Origin: Pseudoxanthomonas dokdonensis
Lineage (GTDB): Bacteria > Pseudomonadota > Gammaproteobacteria > Xanthomonadales > Xanthomonadaceae
DNA: 64,000 bases
Direction of reading: 5' to 3'
Assembly (NCBI RefSeq): GCF_001431405.1
Contig: NZ_LDJL01000013.1
Location: 1 to 64,000, forward strand
The notes beneath the pieces were generated by a model. That model was not told the DNA's origin. It saw nothing but the letters and a program-made list of their open reading frames with translations, and searched no databases. A program made the translations under genes and the position numbers. Positions 16,281-30,241 of the stretch are shown here, piece after piece; within the stretch, counting starts at the first letter, position 1, and each line of letters opens with the position of its first letter.

Positions 16281-17759
16281 TCAGTGCCCGCTGCCCAGGG
16301 TGGCACTGTCATCGCGATGGGTGCCGACGCGTTCGACCAGGGTTTCACTGGCGCTGTTGAGGCCGATCACTTCGACGCTGGCCCCGTGCGAGCGCAGCTT
16401 CAACACCACCCGGTCCAGTGCGCCGACGGCACTCAGATCCCAGAAGTGGGCATCGGTCAGATCGATGACAACCCTGGCCGGGGCGTGCAGGAAATCGAAG
16501 CTGTTGCCGAATTGCGTCGCCGAGGCGAAGAACACCTGCCCATGCACGCGGTAGACGCGGCTGCCATCGGCCAGATCTTCATCCTCGACCACCAGCATCG
16601 AGCTGACCCGGCGGGTGAACGACAGCGCCGTCAGCAGCACGCCGGTCAGCACGCCCTTGGCCAGATCGTGGGTGGCCACGGTCACCACCACCGTGCCGAG
16701 CATGATGATGCTGGCACTGGCCGGGTAACTCCTGAATTCGGCGAACGATTTCCAGTGGAACGTGCCGATGCTGACCATGATCATTACCGCCACCAGCGCT
16801 GCCATCGGAATCCGTCCCACCCATTCGGAGGCGTAGACCACCATCAGCAGCAACACCACGCCCGCGACCAGGCAGGACAGGCGACCGCGGCCGCCAGCGG
16901 TGACGTTGATCACCGACTGGCCGATCATCGCGCAACCGGCCATGCCGCCGAACAGGCCGGCGACGATGTTGGCGCTGCCCTGGCCGGCGCATTCGCGACG
17001 GCGATCAGTCGGTGTGTCGGTAGCGTCCTCGACAATCTGCGCGGTCATCAATGATTCCAGCAGCCCGACTACCGCCAGCGTCGCCGAGACCGGCAACAGG
17101 ATGCGCAGGGTTTCCCAGGTCATGGGGATGTCGGGCAGCAGGAAATGCGGCAATTCGCTTGGCAGCTGGCCCATGTCGCTGACAGTGCGGATATCCAGCC
17201 CCAGCCAGATGCTGATCAGGGTCAGCACCACGATCGCGACCAGTGGCGACGGCACCGCGCGGGTCAGCAGCGGCAGCAGATAGATGATTGCCAGACCGGC
17301 GGCGCATACCGCATAGACCTGCCACGGCATGCCGGTCAGTTCCGGCAGCTGCGCCATGAAGATCAGGATCGCCAATGCGTTGACGAAGCCGGTCACCACC
17401 GAGCGCGAGACGAAGCGCATCAACATGTTCAACCGCAACGCACCGGCCACGATCTGCAGCACGCCTGCCAGGATGGTGGCGGCGAACAGGTACTGCAGGC
17501 CATGATCGCGGACCAGATCCACCATCACCAGCGCCATCGCTCCGGTGGCAGCCGAAATCATGCCCGGCCTGCCGCCGGCGATGGCGGTAACGACTGCGAT
17601 GCAGAACGACGCGTACAGGCCGACCTTGGGATCGACACCGGCGATGATCGAAAACGCGATGGCTTCCGGGATCAGTGCCAGCGCGACCAGCACGCCGGAC
17701 AGCAGATCACCACGGATATTGCCGAACCACTGCTCGCGCGCGGTATAGATGACGGACAT
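16281..17759 (-). CDS. SulP family anion transporter with C-terminal STAS domain
   Basis: A 492-residue inner-membrane transporter, probably carrying sulfate, bicarbonate or another inorganic anion in symport. The N-terminus ([25 protein letters not shown]) is the SulP signature, followed by about 10-12 hydrophobic segments to residue 390. The last 100 residues are a STAS domain ([25 protein letters not shown] with the usual regulatory serine). Complement of GACTCC (17765-17770) gives a ribosome binding site for the ATG at 17759. No carbonic anhydrase or sulfate gene is adjacent, so the substrate is not decided by context. Confidence 0.9.
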   Translation of the reverse strand: MSVIYTAREQWFGNIRGDLLSGVLVALALIPEAIAFSIIAGVDPKVGLYASFCIAVVTAIAGGRPGMISAATGAMALVMVDLVRDHGLQYLFAATILAGVLQIVAGALRLNMLMRFVSRSVVTGFVNALAILIFMAQLPELTGMPWQVYAVCAAGLAIIYLLPLLTRAVPSPLVAIVVLTLISIWLGLDIRTVSDMGQLPSELPHFLLPDIPMTWETLRILLPVSATLAVVGLLESLMTAQIVEDATDTPTDRRRECAGQGSANIVAGLFGGMAGCAMIGQSVINVTAGGRGRLSCLVAGVVLLLMVVYASEWVGRIPMAALVAVMIMVSIGTFHWKSFAEFRSYPASASIIMLGTVVVTVATHDLAKGVLTGVLLTALSFTRRVSSMLVVEDEDLADGSRVYRVHGQVFFASATQFGNSFDFLHAPARVVIDLTDAHFWDLSAVGALDRVVLKLRSHGASVEVIGLNSASETLVERVGTHRDDSATLGSGH

Positions 17760-17837
17760 GGAATGACTCCCGCGCGCCGTCGATGGCGCGCCAATGACAG
17801 GAAAAAACGGACGGACACACAGACCCTCCAGCCGCGA

Positions 17838-17935
17838 CAGCGGCCGCTGGACAGCGGGTTGGGTCAGGGTGGAGTCATCAGCCGGAGGAGGGAAAACAGT
17901 GCGCGCATTCTATTGCGCTGTCGCAGCCGGTACAA
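17838..17935 (-). promoter_or_regulatory. Candidate sulP promoter and structured leader
   Basis: On the minus strand TTGTAC (complement of 17930-17935) and TAGAAT (complement of 17907-17912) are 17 bases apart. The expected leader of about 140 bases contains a perfect 12-base palindrome CAGCGGCCGCTG (17838-17849) within a larger GC-rich fold, and a GGCGCG/CGCGCC hairpin (17773-17790) next to the sulP ribosome binding site. The -35 is poor; the leader matches no riboswitch class I know. Confidence 0.4.
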
Positions 17936-17987
17936 GGCGCACGGCCGTTGCCATCCTGCAGATGCTCGCCAAGCTGCAGGCCGCTGA

Positions 17988-19891
17988 TCAGCCGCAAGCC
18001 TGCAAGCGCCAGCCCAGCCCGGACAGACGACTGGCGTGGCGTGACAGCGCGGCTTCGAGTATTCCGGCGCTGGCGGCCAGATGCAGCTGCTGGCGGGCGC
18101 GGGTCAGGCCGGTGTAGATCAGCTCGCGCGAGAGCACGCGGTTGAAGCGCGCCGGCAATTGCAGCCAGACTTCGTCGAACTCCGAACCCTGCGACTTGTG
18201 CACGGTCATCGCGAACGCGCTTTCATGCGCTGGCAACGCCGCTGGATGGAAAGCGCGCGGTGCCGGTCCGGCGTCACCGGCAAACCAGGCCGCCAGCACG
18301 CCATCGGCATCGCGCAGGCAGATGCCGATATCGCCGTTGAACAGCCGATGCCGATAACTGTTTTCGGTGATCAGCAGCAGGCGGCCATGGAAATGCGCGT
18401 CGGTACCACTGCGTGGGTGGCCGGCGCTGCCGGATTGCAGCAGCTCCTCGATGCGTGCGTTGAGGCCACGCGCGCCCTGGGGCCCATCACGCACGGCGGT
18501 CAGCAGTCGCAATCGGTTGGCCTGGGCCAATGCCTGCGCCGGATCCCCGGCATCGGCCAGTGCCTGCCAGTGGGCCAGCAGCGACTCACGCCTGGCCAGC
18601 AGTGGATCGAGCACGTCTTCATGGAAATGGACGCCGGACAGGTCACCGCCACGCAACAACGACAACGCGTGCTCACAGTTGCCTTCGCGCACCGCGCCGG
18701 CCAATGCGGACAGCTGCAACGCCTGATGCTGACGGTAGCCTTTCTGCAGATGCACGTGGGCGCCGGCGAAACCACGGCCGACGTCCTCATCGCTGATCGC
18801 CGCCTTGCTGACCACTTGCCCGCCAAGCGCCTGCAGGTTGCCGGCATCGGTGCGGGACAGGTGACTGCCATCGCCGGCGGCGCGCAGGATGCCACTGAGC
18901 ACGTCGCCGGCTTCCACCGATGGCAGCTGATCCGGATCGCCAAGCAGGATCAGGCGCGCACCGGTCGGCACCGCGTCGACCAGCTTGGCCATCATCGGCA
19001 GATCGATCATCGAGGCTTCGTCGACCACGACGATATCGAACGGCAGCGGATGATCGACGTCATGACGGAAGCGCGGCGAATCCGCCATCGTGCCCAGCAG
19101 CCGATGCAGGGTGGTACCGCTGGCCGGTAGCGCGGTAAACAGCGAGGGATCAACGCCCTTTGCCTGCAGGCCAGCCACCGCCGCACGCACGCTCTGGGCC
19201 ATGCGCTCGGCGGCGCGGCCGGTCGGTGCGGCCAGTGCGATCCGCGGCGCTGGCTGCGCCTGCTGGCGTGCCTGCGCCAGCAACAGCACCAGCAGACGGG
19301 TGATGGTGGTGGTCTTGCCGGTGCCGGGGCCGCCGGTGATCAGCAGCAAATGCTGATTCAGCGCGGCGGCGGCGGCGCGCGCCTGGCGATTGGTTTCGAG
19401 GCTGCCGCCAGCGGCATCGCCGGGATCGGCGAACAACTGCGCGAACAGTGGCGCCAGCGCGGCCGCTTCGACATCGGCGCTGGCCTGTTGGCGGCCGATA
19501 CGCTGCAGTTGCCGGGCCAGATCCCGCTCGTACTCACGGTAGCGGCGCAGGTATACCAGCGCGCCGGCCGATGAAGCCGGCTCCAGCACCAGCACCGCAT
19601 CGGCGGCGGTTTCATCGTTGGCCTGATCCGGTCCGGGCGTCGCCACCCAGCGCGATGCCGCCAGTACCTGTGTCCATTCGTCAGCAGCGGGCCAGGGCAA
19701 TGGTGCGTCGATCAATGCCTGCGGCCGCGCCGGATCGAAGCCGGCATGGCCCTGCGATACCGCCAGCGATGCCAGCGCCGCGGCCGCCAGCACCCAGTCG
19801 TGACTGTCCGGCTGCAGCCGCCGCAGGCTCTGCGCCAACGCATCGTCGAGCGTGCGCAACGCGCCGGCCTGGTTGAGTGCACGCAACAGGC

Positions 19892-19895
<4 letters not shown>
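17988..19895 (-). CDS. recD: Exodeoxyribonuclease V alpha subunit, RecD helicase
   Basis: A 635-residue 5'-3' helicase subunit of the RecBCD recombination and repair complex. The Walker A motif GGPGTGKTT is at residues 188-196, and a second RecA-like domain ends with the UvrD-C2-type MTVHKSQGSEFDEVWLQLP. The length is close to that of E. coli RecD (608). The ATG at 19895 overlaps the recB stop, so recC, recB and recD form one coupled operon, with RecD last. Confidence 0.96.
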
Positions 19896-23547
<3,652 letters not shown>

Positions 23548-23551
<4 letters not shown>

Positions 23552-26500
23552 GCGGCGTCCTCGTTCGCGTCGTCATCGCCGGGCAACTGCAGTCCGGCAG
23601 GGTCGGATTGTTGCCAATGGCCGGTGGTCAGGGTGCTGAAGATCCCGTGCGACAGCCGGACGAACTCGCGCAGTGCCTCGAGCTCGGTAAATGGATCGCG
23701 GCCACGCAGGGCCAGCTGCGGGGCGGCGCCGGTGCCTTCACCCCATTGCTGATCACTGCCACGCCAGCGGGTCGCGGCGTCCTTGATCCCGCGCGCCGGA
23801 TCAGCGGCACTGAAATAGGCCCAGCTGCTGTAGGGCATGAAGGGCAACGGCTGTTGCAGACCGTGCTCGCGCACCCGCAACAGCTCGCGCAAGGCTTCGC
23901 GTGCAGCGTCACGCGACAGCACCGGGCGCGTGTGCGGGCCGGGACCGGCATCGCCGCCGTCATGGAATTCGATCAGCGGCAAGTCGATACCGGCGGCTAC
24001 GGCCAGCAACCAGTCAAGACCGTTGCGGATGCTGGAAGCACCGTTCGGCGCATCGAAGCGCAAACGCGCCAGTCCCTGCGGCCAGGCATCGGCCAACCGT
24101 CCGTGCAGACGCATGCCATCGATGTCGACCTCTACCGGCAACGACTGCGCGATCGCATCGCCACGCCACTGGCTGACCGCACGGGCGTAGGGCTGGATCT
24201 GTTCCAGCACGTCGGCCAGCGCGCGCCGGCCCAGTGGGCCGGAAGGCAGCCAGCCACGTGCGCGCAGCAGCGGGTACATCGCGTCGCGGTCGTGGCCTTC
24301 CAGCAAGCCATCGAATACCGCGCGTTGCAATTGCAGGCGCTCCAGTCCACGGCTGGGCAGCTGCAAGGGTTCGACATCGATGCCGGCATCTTCCACCTCG
24401 GCCAGGCGCATCCCCAGTCGTTGCTGCAGGAACTCGGCGCTAGGCGCCAGCAGGAACCGCCGCAGTGCATCGACCGGCAAGGTGCCGGCGTCATCGGCGG
24501 TCGATGCCAGTCGCGCACCGGCAGGCATCCACGCCGGCAGCCGCGTGCGCGCACCTGACAGGCTGTCCGCGGCTGCCTGCCAATCGCCGCGATAACTGAA
24601 GCGGCGTGGATCGCTGTCGCCGTCCTGGTCACCGAACGCCAGTGATGCGAACGGCTGCAACGGATGGCGCAGGATCAACGACTCGACCACCTCGGCACGT
24701 TGCCGTTGCCGGGCCGCGTCGTCATCGCCCAGGTGATAGGCGGCCGCGGCGTCCAGCAGCTCGCTGACCAGTGCCGATGGCTCACGCTCGCTGCCATCAC
24801 GCGGGTCGGCGCCCAGCCAGCTGAGATAGAACACCTCCTGCGCCGATGAAAACAGCTGCAGGAACAGATAACGATCATCCTCGCGGGTCGAACGATCGCC
24901 ATGGCGGCGCTGATCGCTGCCCAGTTCGGCGGTCAGGCGATTGAGACCGGCGGCCGGGTCCCGGCGCGGGAAATCGCCATCGTTCATTCCCAGCAGGCAG
25001 ATGACCCGGAACGGCAGCAGCCGCATCGGCACCATCCGGGCAAAACTGACGCCGCCGGTGAGCAACGGCGCCCGGGTATCGGAGGCCGACAACAGATGGC
25101 CGAAATGCGCGCGCACGACCTCGGCCGGCACCGCCAGTCCGACCTCGGCGGCATCGGCCTGGCGGGCGAAGTCATCGATCAGCCGCCGCAGCCGATCCAG
25201 CGCTCGTTGCGCGGCAGCGGCTGCCGGTGGCCGTGGCAGCAGTGCATCGAGCAGCGCCAGCAGCCGTTCGCGCCACTGCGCCGGAGTCATTGCTTCGGCC
25301 AGCAGGCGTTCGTGCCGGGCCAGCACCCGCAGCAGGCGCAGCAGCCGATCCAGTGCATCGAGGGCCGCGCCTTCCAGCTCCGGCCACGGCGCCAGCGTCT
25401 GTCCAGCCGCGCTGGTGATCGCCACGTCGCTGCCGGTGGCATGGCCCAGCAGCAACCGATCGAGCGCGAACTGCCAGGTGTAGGCGTCATCCTCGGGCGC
25501 ACCCTGGCGTGCGCGATGACTGGCATCCAGGCCCCAGCGCGCACCAGCGGCATGCAGCCAGCCATGCAGGCGCTCGAATGCCGCCGCGTCGAGGCCGGCG
25601 GCCTGGGCCAACGGCGGGCTGGCCAGCAGGTCAAGGATTTCCTCCAGCCCGAAGCGGGTGACCGGCAATTCCAGCAGGCGCAGGAACACTTCCGCCAACG
25701 GTTCACCGGTCAACGGGCTGGCATCGGCCATCGCATAGGGGATGGGACCACCGGAGCTGGCATCGTCCTGCCCGTGGCCGCCGAACACGGCCGGCAGATA
25801 GGCGGCATAGGGATCGATATCCGGCGCCAGCACGGCGATTTCACGCGGCTGCAGCGGTGGATCGAAACGGCGCCCTTCCGGCGATTCCGGATCCAGCAGT
25901 GCGCGCAGGCGGTCATGCAGGACCTGCAGTTCGCGCAGGCGGGTATGGCAGGCGTGTGCCTGCAGGCTGGGATCATCTCGATTGACCGCCGCCAGGCGTG
26001 GCCCGGAGGGGCGGGCGCGGCGATGGAACAGATCCGCCTGCAGACGATGCAGCAGGCTGTCACCGAGGCCACCTTCGGCCAGGGTCGGCGAGGTATCCAG
26101 TTCCGGATCGACGTAGGCGGCGATCTCGCCGGAGGGATGCACCACTTCGTAGCTGCCGAGCAAGGCCATGAAATCGCGACCGGCTCCGCCCCAGGCACGC
26201 AGCAGCGGGTTTTCATCGCCGGCGCTGGCAAACGGATCGTCGTCGCCGGCACGCAAGCGCGCGCCGAGGCGCTGCAGATCACCCCAGTACGACCGGGTCG
26301 GGGTCGGCAGATAGAAGTGCAGGGTGCCGACCCGGGCCTGGCTGGCCATGATCCGCAGCACGTCCGGCGACACGTTGAGGGTGGCAAAGGCGAACAGCCG
26401 TGGCGGCAAGCCCGCCGGCAGCGCGTCGCCGTCACTGAAGCGGGCCAGGTAATCCTGGATCCGGCGCGCACGATGGCTGCGGCCGCCGGCCACCGCCCGC

Positions 26501-27006
26501 CACAGGATCGCCTGCGGGTCGTGACGGTCGGCGCCCGCCTCCCAGCGCAGCAGCCAGTCACGGCGCCAGGCCTGGTACTTCTCGAACACCGCCGCCAGCT
26601 CGCCGGCCAGCGCCCATGGCTTCAGCGGATCCTCGCCGCGCAGGTGCTGGTGCAGGGCCGCCAGCGGCGGTTGCGCCAGCAGGACATCATCGGTCAGTGC
26701 CGCGTACAGGCGCCAATGCAGCGCCATCGCGTCCAGTTCGCCGTCGCCGGGGCCGAGGTTGGCGTCCAGCGCCATGCGCACGAACTCGCCCGGGGTCAGG
26801 AACTGCAGATTGGCGGCGACCCCGTAACGATGCGCCAGCGTGGCCTGCAGCCAGCGCCGCATCGCGACCTGCGGAATCAGCACCGTGTCCGGTACCAGCA
26901 GCGACTGGCCGGGCGCCGGCAGCCGCAGCTCGCGGGCCAGCAGTTCCGCCAACATGTCCAGCGCATTGGAATGATAGAGACGGAAGTCAGGGAAGGCGGA
27001 CGGCAT
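23548..27006 (-). CDS. recC: Exodeoxyribonuclease V gamma subunit, RecC
   Basis: A 1152-residue subunit that recognises Chi and scaffolds the RecBCD complex. The N-terminus (FRLYHSNALDMLAELLARELR) and the segment LLPFRVICLLGMNDGDFPRRDPAAGLNRL are diagnostic. The ATG at 27006 (MPSAFPDF) is preferred over a TTG six codons upstream. It is the first gene of the recCBD operon and diverges from mlaF across 181 bases. Confidence 0.96.
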
Positions 27007-27187
27007 CCGGGCATGATGCAGCAACGCCGTCTCGTTTGCCGAGACTGCAATGGCGGGGCGGGTACCGGATCGGCAACGTCGTGGTCATCGATGCAAGCCA
27101 ATAATCAAACTGTGTAGTACGGTTATGTTCAGCGACGGGTGGTGAAGCTAGCCCGTTGTATTTCCGTTAATCAGGGGTTTGCCCAGC

Positions 27188-27976
27188 ATGTCGGTGTCGG
27201 ACACAAACGCGGTAACGCTGGACGGCCTGCGATTGGATCGCGGCGGCCGCAGCATCCTGCGCGACATCCATCTGCAGGTACCGACCGGCAGCATCACCGC
27301 CGTGCTCGGACCCAGCGGCAGTGGCAAGTCGACCCTGTTGGCCGCGCTGACCGGCGAACTGCCGGCGAGCGCGGGCAGCGTGCGGGTGCTGGGACAGGCG
27401 GTGCCACGTCGCAGCCGGGCCCTGCTGGAGATGCGCAAGAGCATCGGCGTGCTGCTGCAGGGCAACGGCCTGCTGACCGATCTCAGCGTCGCCGACAATG
27501 TCGCCTTGCCGTTGCGCACCCATACCCGCCTGCCCGAGATCCTGGTGCGCCGGCTGGTCGATTTCAAATTGAATGCGGTCGGCCTGCGCGCGGTCGCCGA
27601 TGCCTATCCGCGCGAGCTGTCCGGTGGCATGGCCAGGCGTGTGGCGCTGGCGCGCGCGCTGGCGCTGGATCCGCCGCTGATGATCTACGACGAGCCATTG
27701 ACCGGACTGGATCCGATTGCCAGCGGCGTGATCATGAGCTTGATCCAGCGCCTCAACGACACCCTCGGCCTGACCAGCGTCATCGTCAGCCACCACGTGC
27801 ATGAAACCCTGCCGATCTGCGATCAGGCGGTGGTGATTGCCAACGGCGGACTGGTGTTTGCCGGTACCCCGCAGCAGTTGCAGGCCAGTGACGATCCGCT
27901 GGTCCGGCAATTCCTGGGTGGCGAGCCGGATGGCCCGATCGGGTTTGATGCGCAGGCACGGACGGAGGCGGCCTGA
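27188..27976 (+). CDS. mlaF: MlaF, ATPase of the Mla phospholipid transporter
   Basis: A 262-residue ABC ATPase of the MlaFEDB inner-membrane complex, which moves phospholipids between the inner and outer membranes to keep the outer leaflet asymmetric. Walker A GPSGSGKST, signature LSGGM and Walker B LMIYDEP are present. The ATG at 27188 has AGGGG 10 bases upstream; the TTG nine bases earlier is too close to it. First gene of mlaFEDCB-mlaA. Confidence 0.95.
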   Translation: MSVSDTNAVTLDGLRLDRGGRSILRDIHLQVPTGSITAVLGPSGSGKSTLLAALTGELPASAGSVRVLGQAVPRRSRALLEMRKSIGVLLQGNGLLTDLSVADNVALPLRTHTRLPEILVRRLVDFKLNAVGLRAVADAYPRELSGGMARRVALARALALDPPLMIYDEPLTGLDPIASGVIMSLIQRLNDTLGLTSVIVSHHVHETLPICDQAVVIANGGLVFAGTPQQLQASDDPLVRQFLGGEPDGPIGFDAQARTEAA

Positions 27977-28725
27977 TGGCATTCGTCGAAGCTACCCGAT
28001 CACTGGGCCGGGCCGGCCTGTTCACCCTGTCGGTGCTGCGCTCGTCGCTGCCGACCCGTGACTTCTTTGCCGAGCTGGTGCGCGAGATCTACAAGATCGG
28101 CGCGCGCTCGCTGCCGATCATCGCCGTTGGCGGCGCCTTCGTTGGCCTGGTGCTGACCCTGCAGGGCTACCGCACCCTGACCACCTTTGGTGCCACCGAT
28201 GCGCTGTCGACGCTGCTCGGCCTGTCGCTGTACCGCGAACTGGCGCCGGTGCTGACTGCCCTGCTGTTCATCGGCCGCGCCGGCAGTTCGATCGCCGCCG
28301 AACTGGGGCTGATGCGCGCCACCGACCAGATCAAGGCGCTGGAACTGATGGCCATCGACCCGATCGCCAAGGCGGTCGCGCCGCGCTTCTGGGCGGCGGT
28401 GCTGACGGTGCCGTTGCTGACCGGGATTTTCTGCAGCCTGGCGATCAGCGCCAGCTATTTCGAGGCCGTGCACGTACTGGGCCTGGACAATGGCGTGTTC
28501 TGGTCGGCGCTGTCGGGCAGCGTCGATTTTGCCGACGACTTCCTGGTCGCGTTCCTGAAATCGGCGGTATTCGGCGGCACCTGCGCGCTGGTCGCCGCCT
28601 ACGTCGGTTTTCATGCCGAGCCGACCATCGAGGGCACCTCCGTGGCCACCACCCGCGCGGTGGTGAATGCCTCGTTGCTGGTGCTGATGTTCAATTTCGT
28701 GCTTTCCGCACTGCTGTTCCAATGA
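27976..28725 (+). CDS. mlaE: MlaE, permease of the Mla phospholipid transporter
   Basis: A 249-residue inner-membrane permease that pairs with MlaF. Typical MlaE features are IYKIGARSLPIIAVGGAFVGLVL near the N-terminus, the ELAPVLTALLFIGRAGSSIAAELG segment and the C-terminal EPTIEGTSVATTRAVV. The ATG overlaps the end of mlaF by one base (TGATG). Confidence 0.96.
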   Translation: MAFVEATRSLGRAGLFTLSVLRSSLPTRDFFAELVREIYKIGARSLPIIAVGGAFVGLVLTLQGYRTLTTFGATDALSTLLGLSLYRELAPVLTALLFIGRAGSSIAAELGLMRATDQIKALELMAIDPIAKAVAPRFWAAVLTVPLLTGIFCSLAISASYFEAVHVLGLDNGVFWSALSGSVDFADDFLVAFLKSAVFGGTCALVAAYVGFHAEPTIEGTSVATTRAVVNASLLVLMFNFVLSALLFQ

Positions 28726-28734
28726 GTAACTGAT

Positions 28735-29253
28735 ATGGCTATCCGTGGACCTAGACTCGAATTCGCCGTCGGTGCATTTCTGCTGCTGGCGCTGGCCTCG
28801 CTGATGGTGCTGGCATTTGCCTCCACCAACCGCAAGTTCGGCTTTGGCAGCGACAGTTATGAGCTGAAGGCGCGTTTCACCAACCTCGGCCAGCTGCGCA
28901 AGCAGGCGCCGGTCAAGATTGGCGGCGTGGTGATCGGCCAGGTGGGCGACATTCAGCTGGATCCGGTGAAGTTCGACTCCGTGGTCACCCTCGACATCAA
29001 TGACAGCTACAAGGATCTGCCGGCCGATACCTCGGCGGGCATCTTCACCAGCGGTCTGCTGGGCGAGAACTATGTCGGCCTGTCGCCCGGCGGTGACCCG
29101 GAAGTGCTCAAGGACGGCGACGAGATCGCCTTCACCCAGCCGGCGGTGGATCTGCTGCAGCTGGTCGGCAAGTACGTCTTCAGTGGTGGCGGCAAACCGG
29201 CCGATGCGCCGCCGCCCCCTTCCGCTCCCGTAGAGGAAACCCCGAACCCATGA
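28735..29253 (+). CDS. mlaD: MlaD, MCE-domain substrate-binding protein of the Mla transporter
   Basis: A 172-residue inner-membrane anchored periplasmic protein; MlaD forms a hexameric ring around the lipid path. One N-terminal membrane helix (about 8-30) is followed by a single MCE domain (FTNLGQLRKQAPVKIGGVVIGQV; IFTSGLLGENYVGL). The C-terminal tail is proline-rich. It starts 9 bases after mlaE. Confidence 0.96.
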   Translation: MAIRGPRLEFAVGAFLLLALASLMVLAFASTNRKFGFGSDSYELKARFTNLGQLRKQAPVKIGGVVIGQVGDIQLDPVKFDSVVTLDINDSYKDLPADTSAGIFTSGLLGENYVGLSPGGDPEVLKDGDEIAFTQPAVDLLQLVGKYVFSGGGKPADAPPPPSAPVEETPNP

Positions 29254-29909
29254 AACGCAAACTGATTACCGTGTTGTTGCGCTCGGCGATGCTGGCGGCC
29301 GCTCCGGCCGTGCTGGTCTCCGGACTGCTGGTTGCCGATGCACAGGCGCAGGCCGCCGCCTCGTCGGCCAGCCAGGTGGTGTTGAGCAGCAGCACCCGCG
29401 TGCTGACCACGCTTGAACAGCGCCGGCCCGAGTTCAAGAGCAACCCGGACGCGCTGCACCAGTACGTCGCCAGCGAGTTCAACACCATCTTCGACCGCGA
29501 CTACGCGGCGCGCCTGGTGCTGGGCATCCATGGCCGCGGCGCTTCCGACGCCGACGTCAAACTGTTCGCCGACGCGCTGGCCGAGAGCCTGATGAGCCGT
29601 TACGGCTCGGCGCTGCTGGACTTCGACACCAAACTCAAGGTCCGGGTCAAGTCGGAAACCGCGCTGCCCGGCGGCCGCGGCGTGCGGGTCGGCAGCGAAC
29701 TGATCCGCAGCACCGGTGACCCGGTGCCGGTCGATTACCTGATGCGCCAGGTCGGCGGCCAGTGGAAACTGTTCGACGTCATGGTCGAAGGGGTGTCGTT
29801 CGTGCAGACCTTCCGCACCCAGTTCGATGCGCCGCTGCGGCAGAAGTCGATTGCCCAGGTGGCCGCGGACCTGCGTAGCGGCAAGATGCAGGTGGGCGGT
29901 GGCCAGTAA
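29250..29909 (+). CDS. mlaC: MlaC, periplasmic lipid-shuttle protein
   Basis: A 219-residue periplasmic phospholipid carrier between MlaA in the outer membrane and MlaFEDB. A signal peptide runs to about residue 33 (DAQAQA). The mature part has the Ttg2D/MlaC pattern (QYVASEFNTIFDRDYAARLVLG; YLMRQVGGQWKLFDVMVEGVSFVQTFR). The ATG overlaps the mlaD stop (ATGA). Confidence 0.95.
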   Translation: MKRKLITVLLRSAMLAAAPAVLVSGLLVADAQAQAAASSASQVVLSSSTRVLTTLEQRRPEFKSNPDALHQYVASEFNTIFDRDYAARLVLGIHGRGASDADVKLFADALAESLMSRYGSALLDFDTKLKVRVKSETALPGGRGVRVGSELIRSTGDPVPVDYLMRQVGGQWKLFDVMVEGVSFVQTFRTQFDAPLRQKSIAQVAADLRSGKMQVGGGQ

Positions 29910-30213
29910 CACGCCGGCCCCGGCGACGCTGGCCCGCGATGGCGATGCGCTGGTGTTTACCGGCGCGCTGGACCGGCAGGCCGCGACCCGGCTGTGGGCG
30001 CAGCTGCTCGACGCGGCCGGCGGCGCCAGCGTGCAACGCATTGTCCTGAGCCAGGTGACTACCGTCGACAGCGCCGGGCTGGCATTGTTGGCGGAGCTGC
30101 TCGCGCGTCTGCGCGCTGCCGGGGTGTCGCCGCAACTGCAGGGCGAACCCCCGGGACTGGCAGAATTGCGCAGCGCCTATCGTTTGACTCCGGAATTGGA
30201 ATTTCCCGCGTGA
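29899..30213 (+). CDS. mlaB: MlaB, STAS-domain subunit of the Mla transporter
   Basis: A STAS protein of about 104 residues that regulates MlaF. The pattern VLSQVTTVDSAGLALLAELL is the STAS core with its conserved serine. No ATG fits; the GTG at 29899 overlaps the end of mlaC by 11 bases, with AGGTGG very close upstream, so the start is somewhat uncertain. Confidence 0.85.
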   Translation: MASNTPAPATLARDGDALVFTGALDRQAATRLWAQLLDAAGGASVQRIVLSQVTTVDSAGLALLAELLARLRAAGVSPQLQGEPPGLAELRSAYRLTPELEFPA

Positions 30214-30241
30214 TCCCCCCCTGCATGGCCAAGGAAGCGGT

